In this document: positions 25,248-36,454 of the stretch, piece by piece
Numbering within the stretch: the stretch's first letter is position 1
Layout of the letters: each line of letters opens with the position of its first letter
Origin: Atherinomorus stipes
Lineage: Eukaryota > Chordata > Actinopteri > Atheriniformes > Atherinidae
DNA: 64,000 bases
Reading direction: 5' to 3'
Assembly (NCBI GenBank): GCA_023101725.1
Contig: JALJCO010010219.1
Coordinates: forward strand, 1-64,000
Notes under the pieces: model-generated
What the model was told of the DNA's origin: nothing
The model's input: the letters and a program-made list of their open reading frames with translations, nothing else
Database searches by the model: none
Translations under genes and position numbers: made by a program

Positions 25248-25620
25248 GAGAAGCTGTGATAGAAGCTGATTTCGAGCATATTGGTGCCTTGTTACAATGG
25301 AGAACCAGATCCACCAAAACCCACTTTTTCCTCCTTACATTTACAGTTTCTTATCATTTTCAAGCGTTAGATTTAAGTTTTTAGTATCTGGTATCCAGAA
25401 ACAAAGTTACACTATTACTGGTGCTATTTAAAATTCCCAATTCAGCTTTAACTTGATGAGAAGCTTATTTTGGGCATGCTGGTGTTGTGTCTAAGCTCTG
25501 AGCCAGATCCATCAAAACCCAATTTATCCTCCTTACTTCTAGAGATTCTGACAGTTTTCCAAACTTACATTTAGATTATTTATTTACCATAAAACAAAGT
25601 TAGGCTATTGCTGCTATTTG
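25248..25620. repeat. Imperfect tandem duplication, unit about 200 bp
   Basis: The sequence GAAGCTGATTTCGAGCATAT.. with CCAGATCCACCAAAACCCA.. recurs downstream as GAAGCTTATTTTGGGCATGC.. with CCAGATCCATCAAAACCCA... Both are followed by TCCTCCTTAC. The second unit is clearly diverged. Confidence 0.6.
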
Positions 25621-25890
25621 AAATATGCAAGGTTGGCAGGATCAAACCATTTTGGAGGGGTGGAGATTACTGTATTTTAGTCGTGAAAGTATTAGGAGTA
25701 TGTTTTCTTTTTACACTTCAAGTTTTTTTTTTTTAAGAAAGCGCACATTGTTAATATCTATCTATCTGCTTGCCCGCCCACCCACCTGCTCCCAAAAATT
25801 ATATAAAATCGCCTACAATATGACATGTTACATGATCATAATTTTTGTAACAAAACTAAGTCAAAATGCAGAAACAGTGGATAAAGTATA

Positions 25891-27217
25891 CATAGGCGGA
25901 CCTAGAGGGGGGGCCAGGGGGGCACTGGACCCCCTGACATTGGATTGGCCCCCCCAGGTGCCCCCCCCCCCAGATGACTGCATGTCACAGCACCCGGTCA
26001 TTACTGTACAGTAGTTTGCGCTATGTAGTAGGTGGCGATGTACTCATTTTAATAGGGATGCACAATAACCATTTTTTAAAACCGATACTGATAACCGATA
26101 AATTTCAGCTCCTAAAGGCCGATTCCAATAAAATTCCAACTTTGTGGGGTAGTTTGTGTCTAAAATAAGATGGGGAGAGTGGTTTGGAAGCAGTTTGCGG
26201 CCTCTTGTGTGAAGCAGCAGCTTTCTTTCCCCATTCGCAATATCTCAGCAAGAAAAGCATAAAAGTGGGATTTTCAACTTCTGCATGTCCGATCTTAAAA
26301 ATTCCAACTTTATGGGACACAAGTTATTGGGGTGAGTCATCATGATATCGGACTTATCGGAATGACGTCATAATATCCTGTTATCAGCCCGATAATTTTC
26401 GACCTGATAATTATTGTGCATTTTTACATGGGAAAGATGATTCTTTCCACTCGTGATGTGGAAGTTACCATTGTATTGTGTTCAAATGCTTTTGTGTTCG
26501 TAGTAAAGTGAAACACTGGAGGCTGTCCTCAAATGAAACCAAACAATCACAGTATGATGTGGCTAACTGATGGATTGTTACAGGGAGGGACATAACCTTA
26601 AAATATTGAGTTTCATCAGACCTTCAGTTTTCTGAGTTTGTTCCACATGTGAGGAGCTTAAAAACTGAACGCTGCCTCTCCGGGTTTAGTTCTGACTCTG
26701 GGAATAGAAATTTGGTCCTAAACCATTCAGAGCTGGTAAACTAACAGCTGGATTCTGAAGTCAGTTCTTTGTCAAACAGAAAACCAGTGTACAGATCTGA
26801 GGACTGGATCAGCAGCATTCTGGACTAACTGCAGCTGTCTGAGGGACTTTATAGGTAGACCTGTAAGGACAGCATTACTATTGAAGATGAATGTATGGAC
26901 AAATTTTTCTTTGTCCTGCTGAGACATAAGTCTTTTAATGTGATGCCGAAATTCAGGTCTGAGTCCAGGACTAGTCCCAGATTTTTGTCTTGTTAGTTTT
27001 TAACCAATGTTTGCAGCATTTTCTTCATATAGCAGCACTTTTAAAGGATAAAAACACAGCGCATCAAACAAGCAATTAATCGCAAATGAAAATTTTAATC
27101 GGTGCCCATCACGAATATAATTGAAAGTACTGTTACTGTGTTAGTTTTAATTCTTATAGTGGACCCCCCAGAGATAGCCTTGGCCCCCCCAACAATAAAA
27201 GTCTGGCTCAGCCACTG
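25891..27217. mobile_element. hAT-type element with perfect 8-bp target duplication
   Basis: This 1327-bp element is flanked by aaagtata at 25883-25890 and 27218-27225. It starts CATAGGCGGACCTAGAGGGG and ends GGCTCAGCCACTG, short imperfect inverted termini with C-rich subterminal DNA. There is no transposase. A second hAT-like copy is nested at 26055-26426. The part at about 26600-26990 (CCTAAACCATTCAGAGCTGG..) is another widespread fish repeat. Confidence 0.85.
26055..26426. mobile_element. Nested hAT-like MITE (GGGATGCACAATAA ends)
   Basis: The left end GGGATGCACAATAACC and right end TTATTGTGCA are inverted, with CCGATA/ATCGG-rich subterminal repeats like the element at 1443-2195. It lies entirely within the 25891-27217 element, so it is the younger insertion. 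Confidence 0.55.
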
Positions 27218-28227
27218 AAAGTATACCCCATGACTCGCTTGTTGAACCACCCAACATGCAAAGATTTTTGTGTGGGACATTTATGTGTCTCATTTTGCAG
27301 TGGCAAAATGAGACATGAGAATGTCTTAGTTTTATTTTTCTTTAGTTTTAGTTTACAGATTTTTGTTTATGTACATGTTCTCTTAGACTGGAGACCTGTA
27401 CAGGACAACTCTCTTGCCTGGTAACACCAAGGCTTCACATGTCCTTATCCTGTACTTCAATGTGTATGCATGTTCAAAGTCGCACTATAAGTAACAGCAG
27501 CTCATTACTCATACATGATGAAACACACATCACCATCAAACCACTGTCCAGATGCAGCCTTCCACTTTGTGTTATTATTTTAGTCAGATCAGCATTAATT
27601 TTGTGTGTCAGTGAACATGTTAAAGTTGATCAATAACATAGATGTTGAACATGTTGCTCCTTCTTCATATGTTACAAATGTTGACTTCCCCAAAAACACA
27701 CAAGTGTATCTTCACTTACATCTCCAACAAGGTTCCTCTCTCCTCCGGGTGCATTTTATGAAATTTTGACATACTTTGAAACACTTGGGTGAAAAAATCC
27801 ACATGGCAGAGGAGAGAAGATACAAGTGGGCCGGAAGTAGATAAATGTCATAAGCCTAGAGGAAAGAACAGGGATTACTTGTAAGAAACAAAAAGGGGGA
27901 AATCTGAAAGAGTACTAAGTTCATGAATGATTAAGAAGATTCTGGTTTATGTAAATATGGCGGATTCTTCTTAAATTTTCCCAATTCAGCAGTGGGTTAG
28001 GGAGATGATTATCAATCTATCATTGACCAGAAAAGGTTTAACTAGCTTACCCTTACCTGGCCAATAAGTCCATCCACCAGGAGTCCCTCTCATTTCATTC
28101 GTTCATTAAAGTGTGAAAAATCTGTTGATCCAAACACTTTGTTGATTAAGCTTTTATATCTAGCTGGGAGAGTTTAGCCTTTTTATGAATACATATCTTT
28201 ACTTTTTAACATTAAGAAGACTTTGGG

Positions 28228-29049
28228 TTTAAAGCATAACTTTCTTTTTTTTCAACCTGGACCTTATTTCTAGGAGTTTGTACGTGCATTCACTCACCGG
28301 TAAAGTTTCTGCATCACTTTTAGTCCTTCGGAAGATATTACGTTGAGTCGCCCTTCGGTGTAGGCCTGGTAAAATGGCAGAAACTGGGCAGCCACTATAT
28401 GTGGCAGTTGACGGTCCTGTCACAATGCCTCCGATAGATGATGCGCTCTAGCTACTTGGTTTCAGGGATGTCGCTTTGGCTGAATGGTCAGCATGCATGG
28501 CTTTCACCCAGGAGTCTGGGGATCAAATCCTGCCTGGGCCCCTTTGTTGTGTACCTTACCACATATACAAGACATTATCTGCAGCAAAACTCTTGGATTT
28601 TTGCCAATACTTTAAGTAGAATGAACAAACGAATGAGTGCTATTGTCCTGTGAGTCCAGATTTAGCTTTCTGTTAGTTATAAGGCTGTTCTATAGACTTT
28701 TCAGGGCCACGCGTTCACGATGCATGCCTCCATAGTACAGCTGAGAAGAGCAACTCGCTACCCAGACAACAACAACACAATTTGCTGAACTCGCAGGACA
28801 ATAGTACTCGTTCGTTTGTTCATTCTACTTGAAGCATTGATGAAATGAAGGAGTTTTGCTGCAGATAATGTCTTATAGAGCGGCTGCCCCCCCGTCTCCG
28901 CCATTTTACACCAACACAAAAGAGCGACTCAATATAATATCTTCTGAAGGACTCAAAGTGATGCAGAAACTTTACCGGTGAGCAAATGCATGTATATACT
29001 CCTAGAAACAAGGTCCAGGTTAGGAAAAAAAACGTATTCTTTAAAGCTT
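28228..29049. mobile_element. Large fold-back element
   Basis: The left arm (28228-28399 continuing 28568-28658) is the inverse of the right arm (28786-29049). Shared blocks include ACCGGTAAAGTTTCTGCATC, GACATTATCTGCAGCAAAAC and AAGTAGAATGAACAAACGAA. The arms are separated by about 130 bp. The left arm is interrupted by a 164-bp insertion that the right arm lacks. Similarity looks like roughly 85-90 percent by eye. No coding capacity was seen. Confidence 0.8.
28400..28563 (+). mobile_element. TGTGGCA/TGCCACA short element, copy 2, with tata duplication
   Basis: This 164-bp element starts TGTGGCAGTTGACGG and ends CCTTACCACA, flanked by tata at 28396-28399 and 28564-28567. An A box (TGGCTGAATGG, 28477-28487) fits the TRGYNNARNNG consensus, and a B-box-like GGATCAAATCC lies at 28520-28530. 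It is inserted in the left arm of the fold-back element; the right arm shows the empty site with a single tata. Confidence 0.85.
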
Positions 29050-29059
29050 AGACGGGGCC

Positions 29060-30745
29060 TTTCTGTGTGGAATGAACATGTTTTCCCTGTACATGCCCTC
29101 GAAAAAAATGCTGGGTTGCATAAAGTTAAACGCGGTTGAGTTATGCTGGGTTGTTGTTTTGTTGGGTATGTTTCTGTTAGAAGGGGACGAGCTATTTTCA
29201 AAGCTCTACGTATCTGGATCACCAACGCTCATGGGAAATGCAAATGCAGCAGGAATTTCACCTTTATGATTGTTATCTTATAAATTCGACTTTTGTGTTG
29301 TACTTGCCTTTATGTTCACATTTAACTAGAGTTCTTGAAAAAATTATGTTCAGCTTAAATGTTAAAGTTGGCACCTTGAGTGTGAAAGACAGTATTGATA
29401 GTTTTCAGTCATGTGACCTGCCAGGAAGCTTGGAGGTTAAAAGAATGTTACAAGATTACAAGATGCAGCGACACTCTGCTGACAGAGAGAATAGTTGTTT
29501 AAATCAGCTGTCAGTCGCTGAGAAGGAACGATACAGAAATAAGGTGGAAGTGTTGGACACTTGTGACTCGTATAGAGAAGCAACTGCTGTATATGAGCCA
29601 TTAAACATCACCATGTCTCTGCTGAGCCTGCATTCAGTAATATTTACATTTGTCTGGTTGAGAAGCCATCACTGTCCACCGCTGCCAGAATGAAGGTATA
29701 TAAGAGCACTGACAGTTCTCACTTAAACAACTGCTATTTAAACAGAAAAAACAAATAGAATAATTTCCTCTCATTTTAACCTCCGGTTTAGAAATGATGC
29801 AATGCTATGAAGACGTAAATTTAAAAAAAGCCAAAGTGTATTCAGGTATACATGAAAAACAAAGAATATCATTCTAAATATAAGTGTAACATCTTGTCTT
29901 TGCGCTATTCAGCTGAATATGAGTGTAACAGGATTTCCACATCCCCTTTAGGAGTTTATTTGTGTTACTGCATCCATCCGTTTTAGCTAGTAGCTAATGT
30001 CAACTGAGTAGGATGACGGCGACTGGCTGGTCGCCTCAGTATGACAACAAACCACACCAAAACGTATACATAAGGTTTTATTTATGGCTAAAACTATGCT
30101 AACTATATACGGATTAATGTATAATATGTTTATCTGGAGGGGCTGCCATGGTTTGCTGTACCCGGGGACCGAGGAGCATAGTGCTGATTCACAGATTTTT
30201 CCTCCCAGGGGTGTCTTTATAGGACAGAATGCGGTTAAAAACCCAACCCCGGTCTTTTTCCTTGTGCATCCAACTGCAAAACAATCATCTTGTATTTTCC
30301 AGTAGCATGTAACTATGTGTCTTTCTGGCTTGTTCCAAGCCTGCACGCAGCGGGCAAGAGTGCTTTTTGCACTTTAGGGGGCGTTTCCTGCATACCGTGA
30401 TATTACAAAATACAGTAACTTTCAATAAGGAGAAACTCACCACCGCTGACAACTTAGCATCTATCAGAAACAGATTTAAAATTAGTCACTGGCAACTTGG
30501 GCTATTCTGACTCTATCTTCTCTTTTGCATACTTAAGTAAATATGTTCCCTAGTCATGTCGAGATGGGTTAGATGCAGTGACCAATTTTTCCATTTGGGA
30601 TTAGAAAAAAAAAACACAATTTTACCTAACTTGACCCGGTATCTGAATTAAATGTGAAACCCATCTAGTTGAAAAGCACAACCCATTTTGGTGGGTCAAA
30701 TTAATTACTGCTGGGTTTGTCCAATAGCTACCCAGGCTTTGGATT
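29060..30745. mobile_element. Decayed DNA transposon with TGCTGGGTTG repeats and a THAP-like remnant
   Basis: TGCTGGGTTG-type repeats stand at the left (29110, 29142) and inverted or related ACCCA/TGCTGGGTTT repeats at the right (about 30680-30740). Between them, on the minus strand near 30240-30290, a frame reads DDCFAVGCTRKKTGVGF, like the C-x4-C start of a THAP zinc finger. The start codon is degenerate and the downstream Cys/His pair is not recognisable. THAP domains occur in P-type and other DNA transposases, so a dead transposase is the simplest reading. A plus-strand open stretch at 29340-29690 (SLEVKRMLQDYKMQRHSADR) has no known family. Confidence 0.35.
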
Positions 30746-30799
30746 TTTTACGGTTTGTGTTCTTCAGCTACTCTGGCTTCCTCAGTCCAAAATGCAATT

Positions 30800-31379
30800 A
30801 CGCCGGATAACTGTAGGGTTAGGTATTAGGAACCGGGTAAAGCTGTTTTGGAAAATGAATAAACCCCTTAATCACTAGAGTTTTTAAAAGAAAATGCTTT
30901 ATTTTGATATCAAGAATTCAAAAGGCTGTAGCTTCGAAGTTGTTTGAGATAAAGGCATGGTATATGAAAAATGTTGAATATAATTTAGTAAATTTACAAA
31001 CTTAATTTGCATATTTAATCAGAGTTGGCAAAAAGCTGAGAAAGGACTTTAACAGTAAAAAAAAAAAAAGGTTTGAAAAAATGCCATCATTTTTCTATCA
31101 CTGACTATGAGCTCTTCCTTATGAGCTCATCACCATGAATGTCCTCAAATACTTTGCTGCAGTAATGCTTCCTAGAAATTAATATAATACTGTTGAAAGT
31201 CTGTTTATTTCCCTTTTAAATGGAGCCAAATTTGTACAAAATTGTGTTTGTGGGATGAGCACCAGAGTTGAGTATGTGGCTTGTGTCCATGAAAAACTTG
31301 CCAAATCTTTCCTGCAAATGCTGAGCAGCTTATTCAGACATGAAGGCTTATCACTGCTATGCCCTTCATCATCAGGCCT
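30800..31379. other. Gene-free stretch
   Basis: I see no exon and no nameable repeat. Confidence 0.4.
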
Positions 31380-32150
31380 GTTAGTGATGGTCAGCCACAT
31401 GTGCACTGGACACACAGGAAGATGAGTCCGGATTCTGTCTATGGTGGTTGGATCTTGACGTAAAAGTGTGGAGACGACACAGAGACTGCTGTGCTGATTG
31501 CTTCACTGAAAGCAGAACAGCTTTTGGTGGAGGCAGTGCGATGGTGTGTGGCCACATCCTCACTGGAAAAACAAGCTTTGTCATCATTGGAGGCAATCTC
31601 AATGCAGAAGGATATCAAGATGAGATTCTACAGCTACTGGTGATCCCACATCTTCCCAGTCTGAAGCACTCCAAGATGACAACACTCGCCCTAAAAGATT
31701 CTGATTTATCTGAGACTACCTCCAGAACTTGGGACTGGAGAGGATGGGATGGTCTTTTTTTTAAAGTTTTATTTATACAGGTAGTCCTATTGAGACATGC
31801 AGTCTCATTTACTAGAGAGACCTGTTAACCTAACATGCATGTCTGTCTGCAGTCCTGACCTCATCCCCATTGAAGACTTGTGAGATCAGCCTGGACACGT
31901 TGTTAGTGCCACAGTGATCAACGCAACTGCACTAGCTGACTGGTGACAAATGCTAGTTGAAGCCACCTCACCCCACTGCAGTGTGTGACCAAGCTGGTGA
32001 CCAGCATGAAGAGAAAGTGCTAGGCTGTTGTGGCTCTTCTGTTAATGCCCCCTGTTTGTTAAACAAATTGTCGAATCGCCAGTATGTCACATTTGTTCAG
32101 ACCAAATCAGTCAATGACCCCAAACAAGGGTCAAAAGCAGAATAAACTGT
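31380..32150 (+). pseudogene. Decayed Tc1/mariner transposase
   Basis: The plus-strand reading gives GGGSAMVCGHILTGKTSFVI, then GGNLNAEGYQDEILQLLVIP, the catalytic-core stretch of Tc1-like transposases (usually GGGSvMvWG.. and ..dNLnaqrYvdeIL..vv.Pf). Upstream, ESGFCLWWLDLDVKVW-like residues fit the DESRF segment once frames are changed. The frame is interrupted several times. No matching terminal repeats were found. Confidence 0.65.
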
Positions 32151-34010
32151 TACTCATTGGCACAACCCACATTCTCAACTCTGTTTATCTAAAAAATGCA
32201 TTTTTCTTACAAATGTAGCTCCATTTTAAAGGAAAATAAAGAAGTTTTCTGACAGTAGAAGATTTATTGGAAAAATCAATGCAATGAAGAAATAATCAAC
32301 CTTGCGTTTGTGTTACATTTAGTTGGACACGAACTAAACTTGCTTGCTTTCTGCGTAAAGTGTCCTGAGATTTTATTTGTTTGTTTTGAATGAATGCTTT
32401 ATGAATAAACTGAATTTAAATTAAATGAAATTCTGGGCACTCCACATGGCCGTAAGTCACAAATTCTGGTTGACATTGAAAGAAAAATTAATTGATGTTT
32501 TTCCCCCAGTTGTTTCAATTCTCTTTCTTAAAAGATTTTAAAGATGTGATACTGTATGAATTGAATGCAGAGAATTTGCCTGACAGCATCACTGTTTGGA
32601 ACCGCAGACAGAATTTAGGGAATCTTGTGCAATGCATCACTTCTCCTCTATAATCATATATATTAATACAGATAAACATGCTGTACTGCTGAAAACAATG
32701 TATTTCAAGTGCTTTGTTAGAATAATTACCCTATATAATGGCATCTTTTCTGAAGCAAAGAATTTTTATTTTTGACATCTTGAAAATTACTCAACACAGT
32801 TAAGCGTTGTTCAATTATGAAATTTGAGAGGGACAGTGCTTTGGTACAGTCAAATCCCATTCAGCATGATTCAATAAAACAGCAGTTACGGTTTTAAAAA
32901 AGAAAGAAAGTGCCATAACATTGTGTACATTTTTTAGATTCTGCACAGGGTTACTTGTAACAGCACCCTCATAACCACACCTGACTCATTACAAACATGT
33001 TTCTGTACACCCACACATTTCACCGAAGACAGTTATACCACTAGGTGACTCATGACAGGGACCTGATCATTTTTTTTTCTTTAAACTTTTGTGTTGTTGA
33101 CTTTAGCATTCATGCAAACATTGGAAATGAAAGCCTAAATATAGCTTTTTATTCCTTATTTGACTTAAGTGGCATTTATCAAAATGTGCATTGACCTACT
33201 TATTCCCCTAAACATACCCTAAATCTGTTAAAATACAGTGTGGCATCAAAAGAGAAATAGTAATGTTAATTTCTTCCCAACTCTGTCTTATCTGGCACGA
33301 TTATATTTTTAATAACCTTAAAGATTACATTGCTTGAATACACAGCATCTGAGAGCAAATATAATTTTATTATGTGTCTATCAGAGAACACCTGCCCACA
33401 TTTAACGATTAAATCCCATATTATTTTCCTTAATGCCTGTGCCACCACATAGAGGGAAGTTACTGGATTGTCTTCTTGACAGAACTACGGGTTCAATCTG
33501 TACAAATTAAACAGTGTTGCTCTTCTGAAAAAACAGGTGATCGGTCAGAGGGTTTGATTCACAGCTGTGAACTCAAGAAGGCTTGAAAGAAAATGGCAAT
33601 CAACCACTTTAAAAGGATTTTGTCTGAATATATTCAACAGAGTATCAGAAAGCCCCTGACAGAGTTAGGAGAGAGTAATATTCATCATTTTCTAATGGAG
33701 GACAAGAGCAAAGTTTCTTTTCTGCTCTGTAGCCAGGCTGACTGAGTCATAGTTCTATTGAACTATGGTTTCCTTTTAACTGAAAATTGTGATGACTTCA
33801 TGAACTTCTTTGCAATAAAAAAGTTTCTGTTAGACAGAAAATCTAAGACATCTGTTCCAGTATTGAAAATATCTCATCGAGCGCAGCAGCTTTAGAGTCG
33901 TCTGTTGAACCGGATGTGTTTAGACTGAATCTAGTCTTGAGCTTGCTGACCTAACAGGAATGACACTTTATCAACTTATATTAGAACCCATACAAGCCAG
34001 CCTGCTGAAG
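32151..34010. other. Gene-free stretch
   Basis: AT-rich, with no exon and no nameable repeat. Confidence 0.4.
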
Positions 34011-34014
34011 GAAG

Positions 34015-34176
34015 TGTGGAAAGGTATGCAACGAGGGCCTGGGCAGGATTCAATCCCCAAACTCCTGGATGAGAGTCATGTATGCTTACCAGTCAGCCAA
34101 AGGGATATCCCAGTGGCCAAGTAGCCAGGGCACATGATCAGTCAGAGGCATAGTCCCAGGACTCCACACTGTCACA
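34015..34176 (-). mobile_element. TGTGGCA/TGCCACA short element, copy 3, with gaag duplication
   Basis: This 162-bp copy is in inverse orientation to copies 1 and 2. It is bounded by TGTGGAAAGGTATGC and ACTGTCACA and flanked by gaag at 34011-34014 and 34177-34180. The tRNA-like portion is present but diverged. Confidence 0.8.
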
Positions 34177-34378
34177 GAAGTTTTCCTTTTAGATAAGACT
34201 TCTTCACTGAACTTGATCTATCTCTGTTACATTGACTATGTACCACAGACCAAAAAGGCTGTTGTGATCAGACTTTTACCTAAAAAAAAAAAAAAAAAAA
34301 ATTCTTGATTGAAGACTGTTAGATGTGTGGCAGGACAAAGGCAAGGCCCAGGCAAGATTTGAGTCCCAGACTCCCTGG

Positions 34379-35549
34379 CAGGGCCGGCTTTGCCGACAGG
34401 CGACACAGGCAACTGCCTGGGGCGCCATCAGCTGGACAGGGCGCAAAAAATTGTGGAATAAAAAAAAAAAAAAAGTTTATTAAATGTATGTAGCCTGTAT
34501 TATGAAATACACTCTATACATAGCTACTCAAAATTTCCCTCCAAAAAACATCAAAATAAAACCTCAATATTTAAATTCTTTGCAATGATCAGATCTGGCT
34601 GCAGGACCTGCTGCTACTCTGACACTTGCTTTAACCGTGAAGGGTGACGTAAATGACATGGTTACTGAGGTTGTGTTGTGTTTAAACTTTTCAATGACTG
34701 AATGATGAAAAGAACATCAAAACCATCGTTAGGAGGTTTTCAAAAGCAAAGGAAGGAAGAGGAAGCTGCAGCTATAAGTTGTACTTTAGCCTCCAGGTAA
34801 ATCTGCATCTGTCCACTGAAAGTCCTGCAGATGCCTCTAGAACAGGTCTGCAACCTTGACAATCCAAAGAGCCATTTTCAGACTCAACGCAGTGATAAAA
34901 GTTGTTTAGAGCTGCAAATGTTTCATGTCCTTTTGAAAAAAAGCAGCTTATCATTTTTGTTTTTTATAAATACTGTAGAAATTATTTATTTAAAAAAATG
35001 CTTACTGTAGAAATTGGGCTGCACGGTGGCGTGGTTGTTAGCACGCAGCCTCACAGTAAGAAGGTCGCTAGTTTGATTCCCGCCTGGGGAGGGGGTTCGA
35101 ACAATTCCAGTGGCCTTCCTGTGTGGAGTTTGCATGTTCTCCCCGTGTAGGCGTGGGTTCTCTCCGGGTACTCCGGCTTCCTCCCACCATCCAAAGACAT
35201 GCATGCTAGGTTAATTGGTTACTCTAAATTGCCCCTAGGTGTGAATGTGAGCATGAATGGTTGTCTGTCTCTCTGTGTTGGCCCTGCGACAGACTGGAGA
35301 CCTGTTTAGGGTGTACCCCGCCTCTCGCCTGATAATAGCTGGGATAGGCTCCAGCAACCCCCACGACCCTGAACTGGATAAGCAGTACAGAAAATGACTG
35401 ATGACTGACTACTGTAGAAATTATGCTGTCATTTTAAAGAATTCAGGTTTATTTTTACTTTTAGGTTTTAACATAAAAAGAACTTGCAGAAAGAGGGTAG
35501 ATACAGTATAATCTCGCCTAGGGTACCAAAGTGGCTAGAGCCGGCCCTG
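34379..35549. mobile_element. hAT-type element (CAGGGCCGGC termini) inserted in copy 4
   Basis: The termini CAGGGCCGGCTTTGCC and TAGAGCCGGCCCTG are inverted. The flanks ctccctgg and cccccagg match at 6 of 8 positions, an aged 8-bp duplication. No transposase was seen. A SINE is nested at 35016-35410. Confidence 0.75.
35016..35410 (+). mobile_element. Full-length tRNA/L2-type SINE with 12-bp target duplication
   Basis: This 395-bp copy has a head GGGCTGCACGGTGGCGTGGT with B-box-like GTTTGATTCCC, a body GTTTGCATGTTCTCCCCGTG to CCAAAGACATGCATGCTAGG, and the L2-like tail GGATAAGCAGTACAGAAAAT. It is flanked by actgtagaaatt at 35004-35015 and 35411-35422. It is the innermost layer of a three-level nest. 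Confidence 0.9.
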
Positions 35550-35869
35550 CCCCCAGGTGAGAATCATGCACACTAACCAGTCAGCCAAAGGGACATCCTC
35601 TTGGCCAAGTAGCCAGGGTGCATCATCACTCAGAGGTATGGTGACAGGACCATCAACTGCCACAGATGATAATGGACCTTTATCCAATCTCTGTTTTACT
35701 TCTGCAGTTCTTGAAAAAAAAAAGGTTTCAATTCAAGTTTATGCCCATCTGCAGAGAAATAATTTAAAGAGCACATCACATCGTATCTGGTGAAAATGAA
35801 AAGTGATCCTCTCCTGCTCTCAGATCAAGGGCTTGCTTCTATGTCCCAACAATCTATTACGGAGGCTTT

Positions 35870-36446
35870 GATATTTAAATGAAAAATTAAAGATATTTTA
35901 ATTATCCCCATGGGGAAATATTTCCTGGGCTCCACCAGCTGCAGTTTGCAGTTCAAGAAGGTAAGTATCACAAGAAAAAACAGAGTATAGCAGCAATATA
36001 TTTTACAGTAGTTAATACACTGACATACTGTATATCGAAGCACAAAAAATATATGCACAACCTAAACCTCCCTAAGCACATATACCCATACATGAGCATA
36101 CATAAATACATACAGTACATGTACACGAACGTACACACATACATATGTGAACACATATCTGTATACATACACAAAATATATCTGCACAGTAACTATTGCA
36201 CAGAAATGAAACTGTCAGGTCAGACACAATTTTCTGTGCCTGTCTTATGATGGACTGCTCATTCCAGAACTCCATAATCTTCATTGCAATCCGCACCAGA
36301 CTGGCAATCTGTGACTTTGACTGCACCGTCAAGTTGCCAAACCAAGCCGCAATGTCGTATCTGATGATACTCTCCAGTGCAGCCCAGAAAAAAAGCACAT
36401 GATCCTCTGCTCCACTCAATAGACCCTCAGTCTGCATGAAAAGTGG
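35870..36446 (-). mobile_element. LINE reverse-transcriptase C-terminal fragment
   Basis: The minus-strand reading from about 36430 gives ALESIIRYDIAAWFGNLTVQ, KSQIASLVRIAMKIM and SIIRQAQKIVSD, close to the ..ESv..y.i.aWyGNLs...k..i..li..A.KI.. and R.A..Iv.D blocks at the end of fish LINE ORF2. It is a 5'-truncated and decayed copy. Confidence 0.65.
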
Positions 36447-36454
36447 GATTAAAG

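Larger units (their letters stand above)
34326..35664 (-). mobile_element. TGTGGCA/TGCCACA short element, copy 4, split by a hAT insertion
   Basis: The two halves, 34326-34378 and 35550-35664, together make a normal ~165-bp minus-oriented copy bounded by TGTGGCAGG and CAACTGCCACA. It is flanked by gatg at 34322-34325 and 35665-35668. The hAT element between the halves arrived later. Confidence 0.85.

Noticed and set aside
28471..28540. A functional tRNA gene
   Set aside because: The A and B boxes are present, but the acceptor stem and a full cloverleaf are not, and the segment is part of a repeated mobile element.
29238..29693. Plus-strand frame of 151 codons as a host gene
   Set aside because: It has no known domain and sits inside a decayed transposon; kept only as part of that element.
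31448..31828. Host gene of 126 codons
   Set aside because: The translation is a decayed Tc1/mariner transposase.
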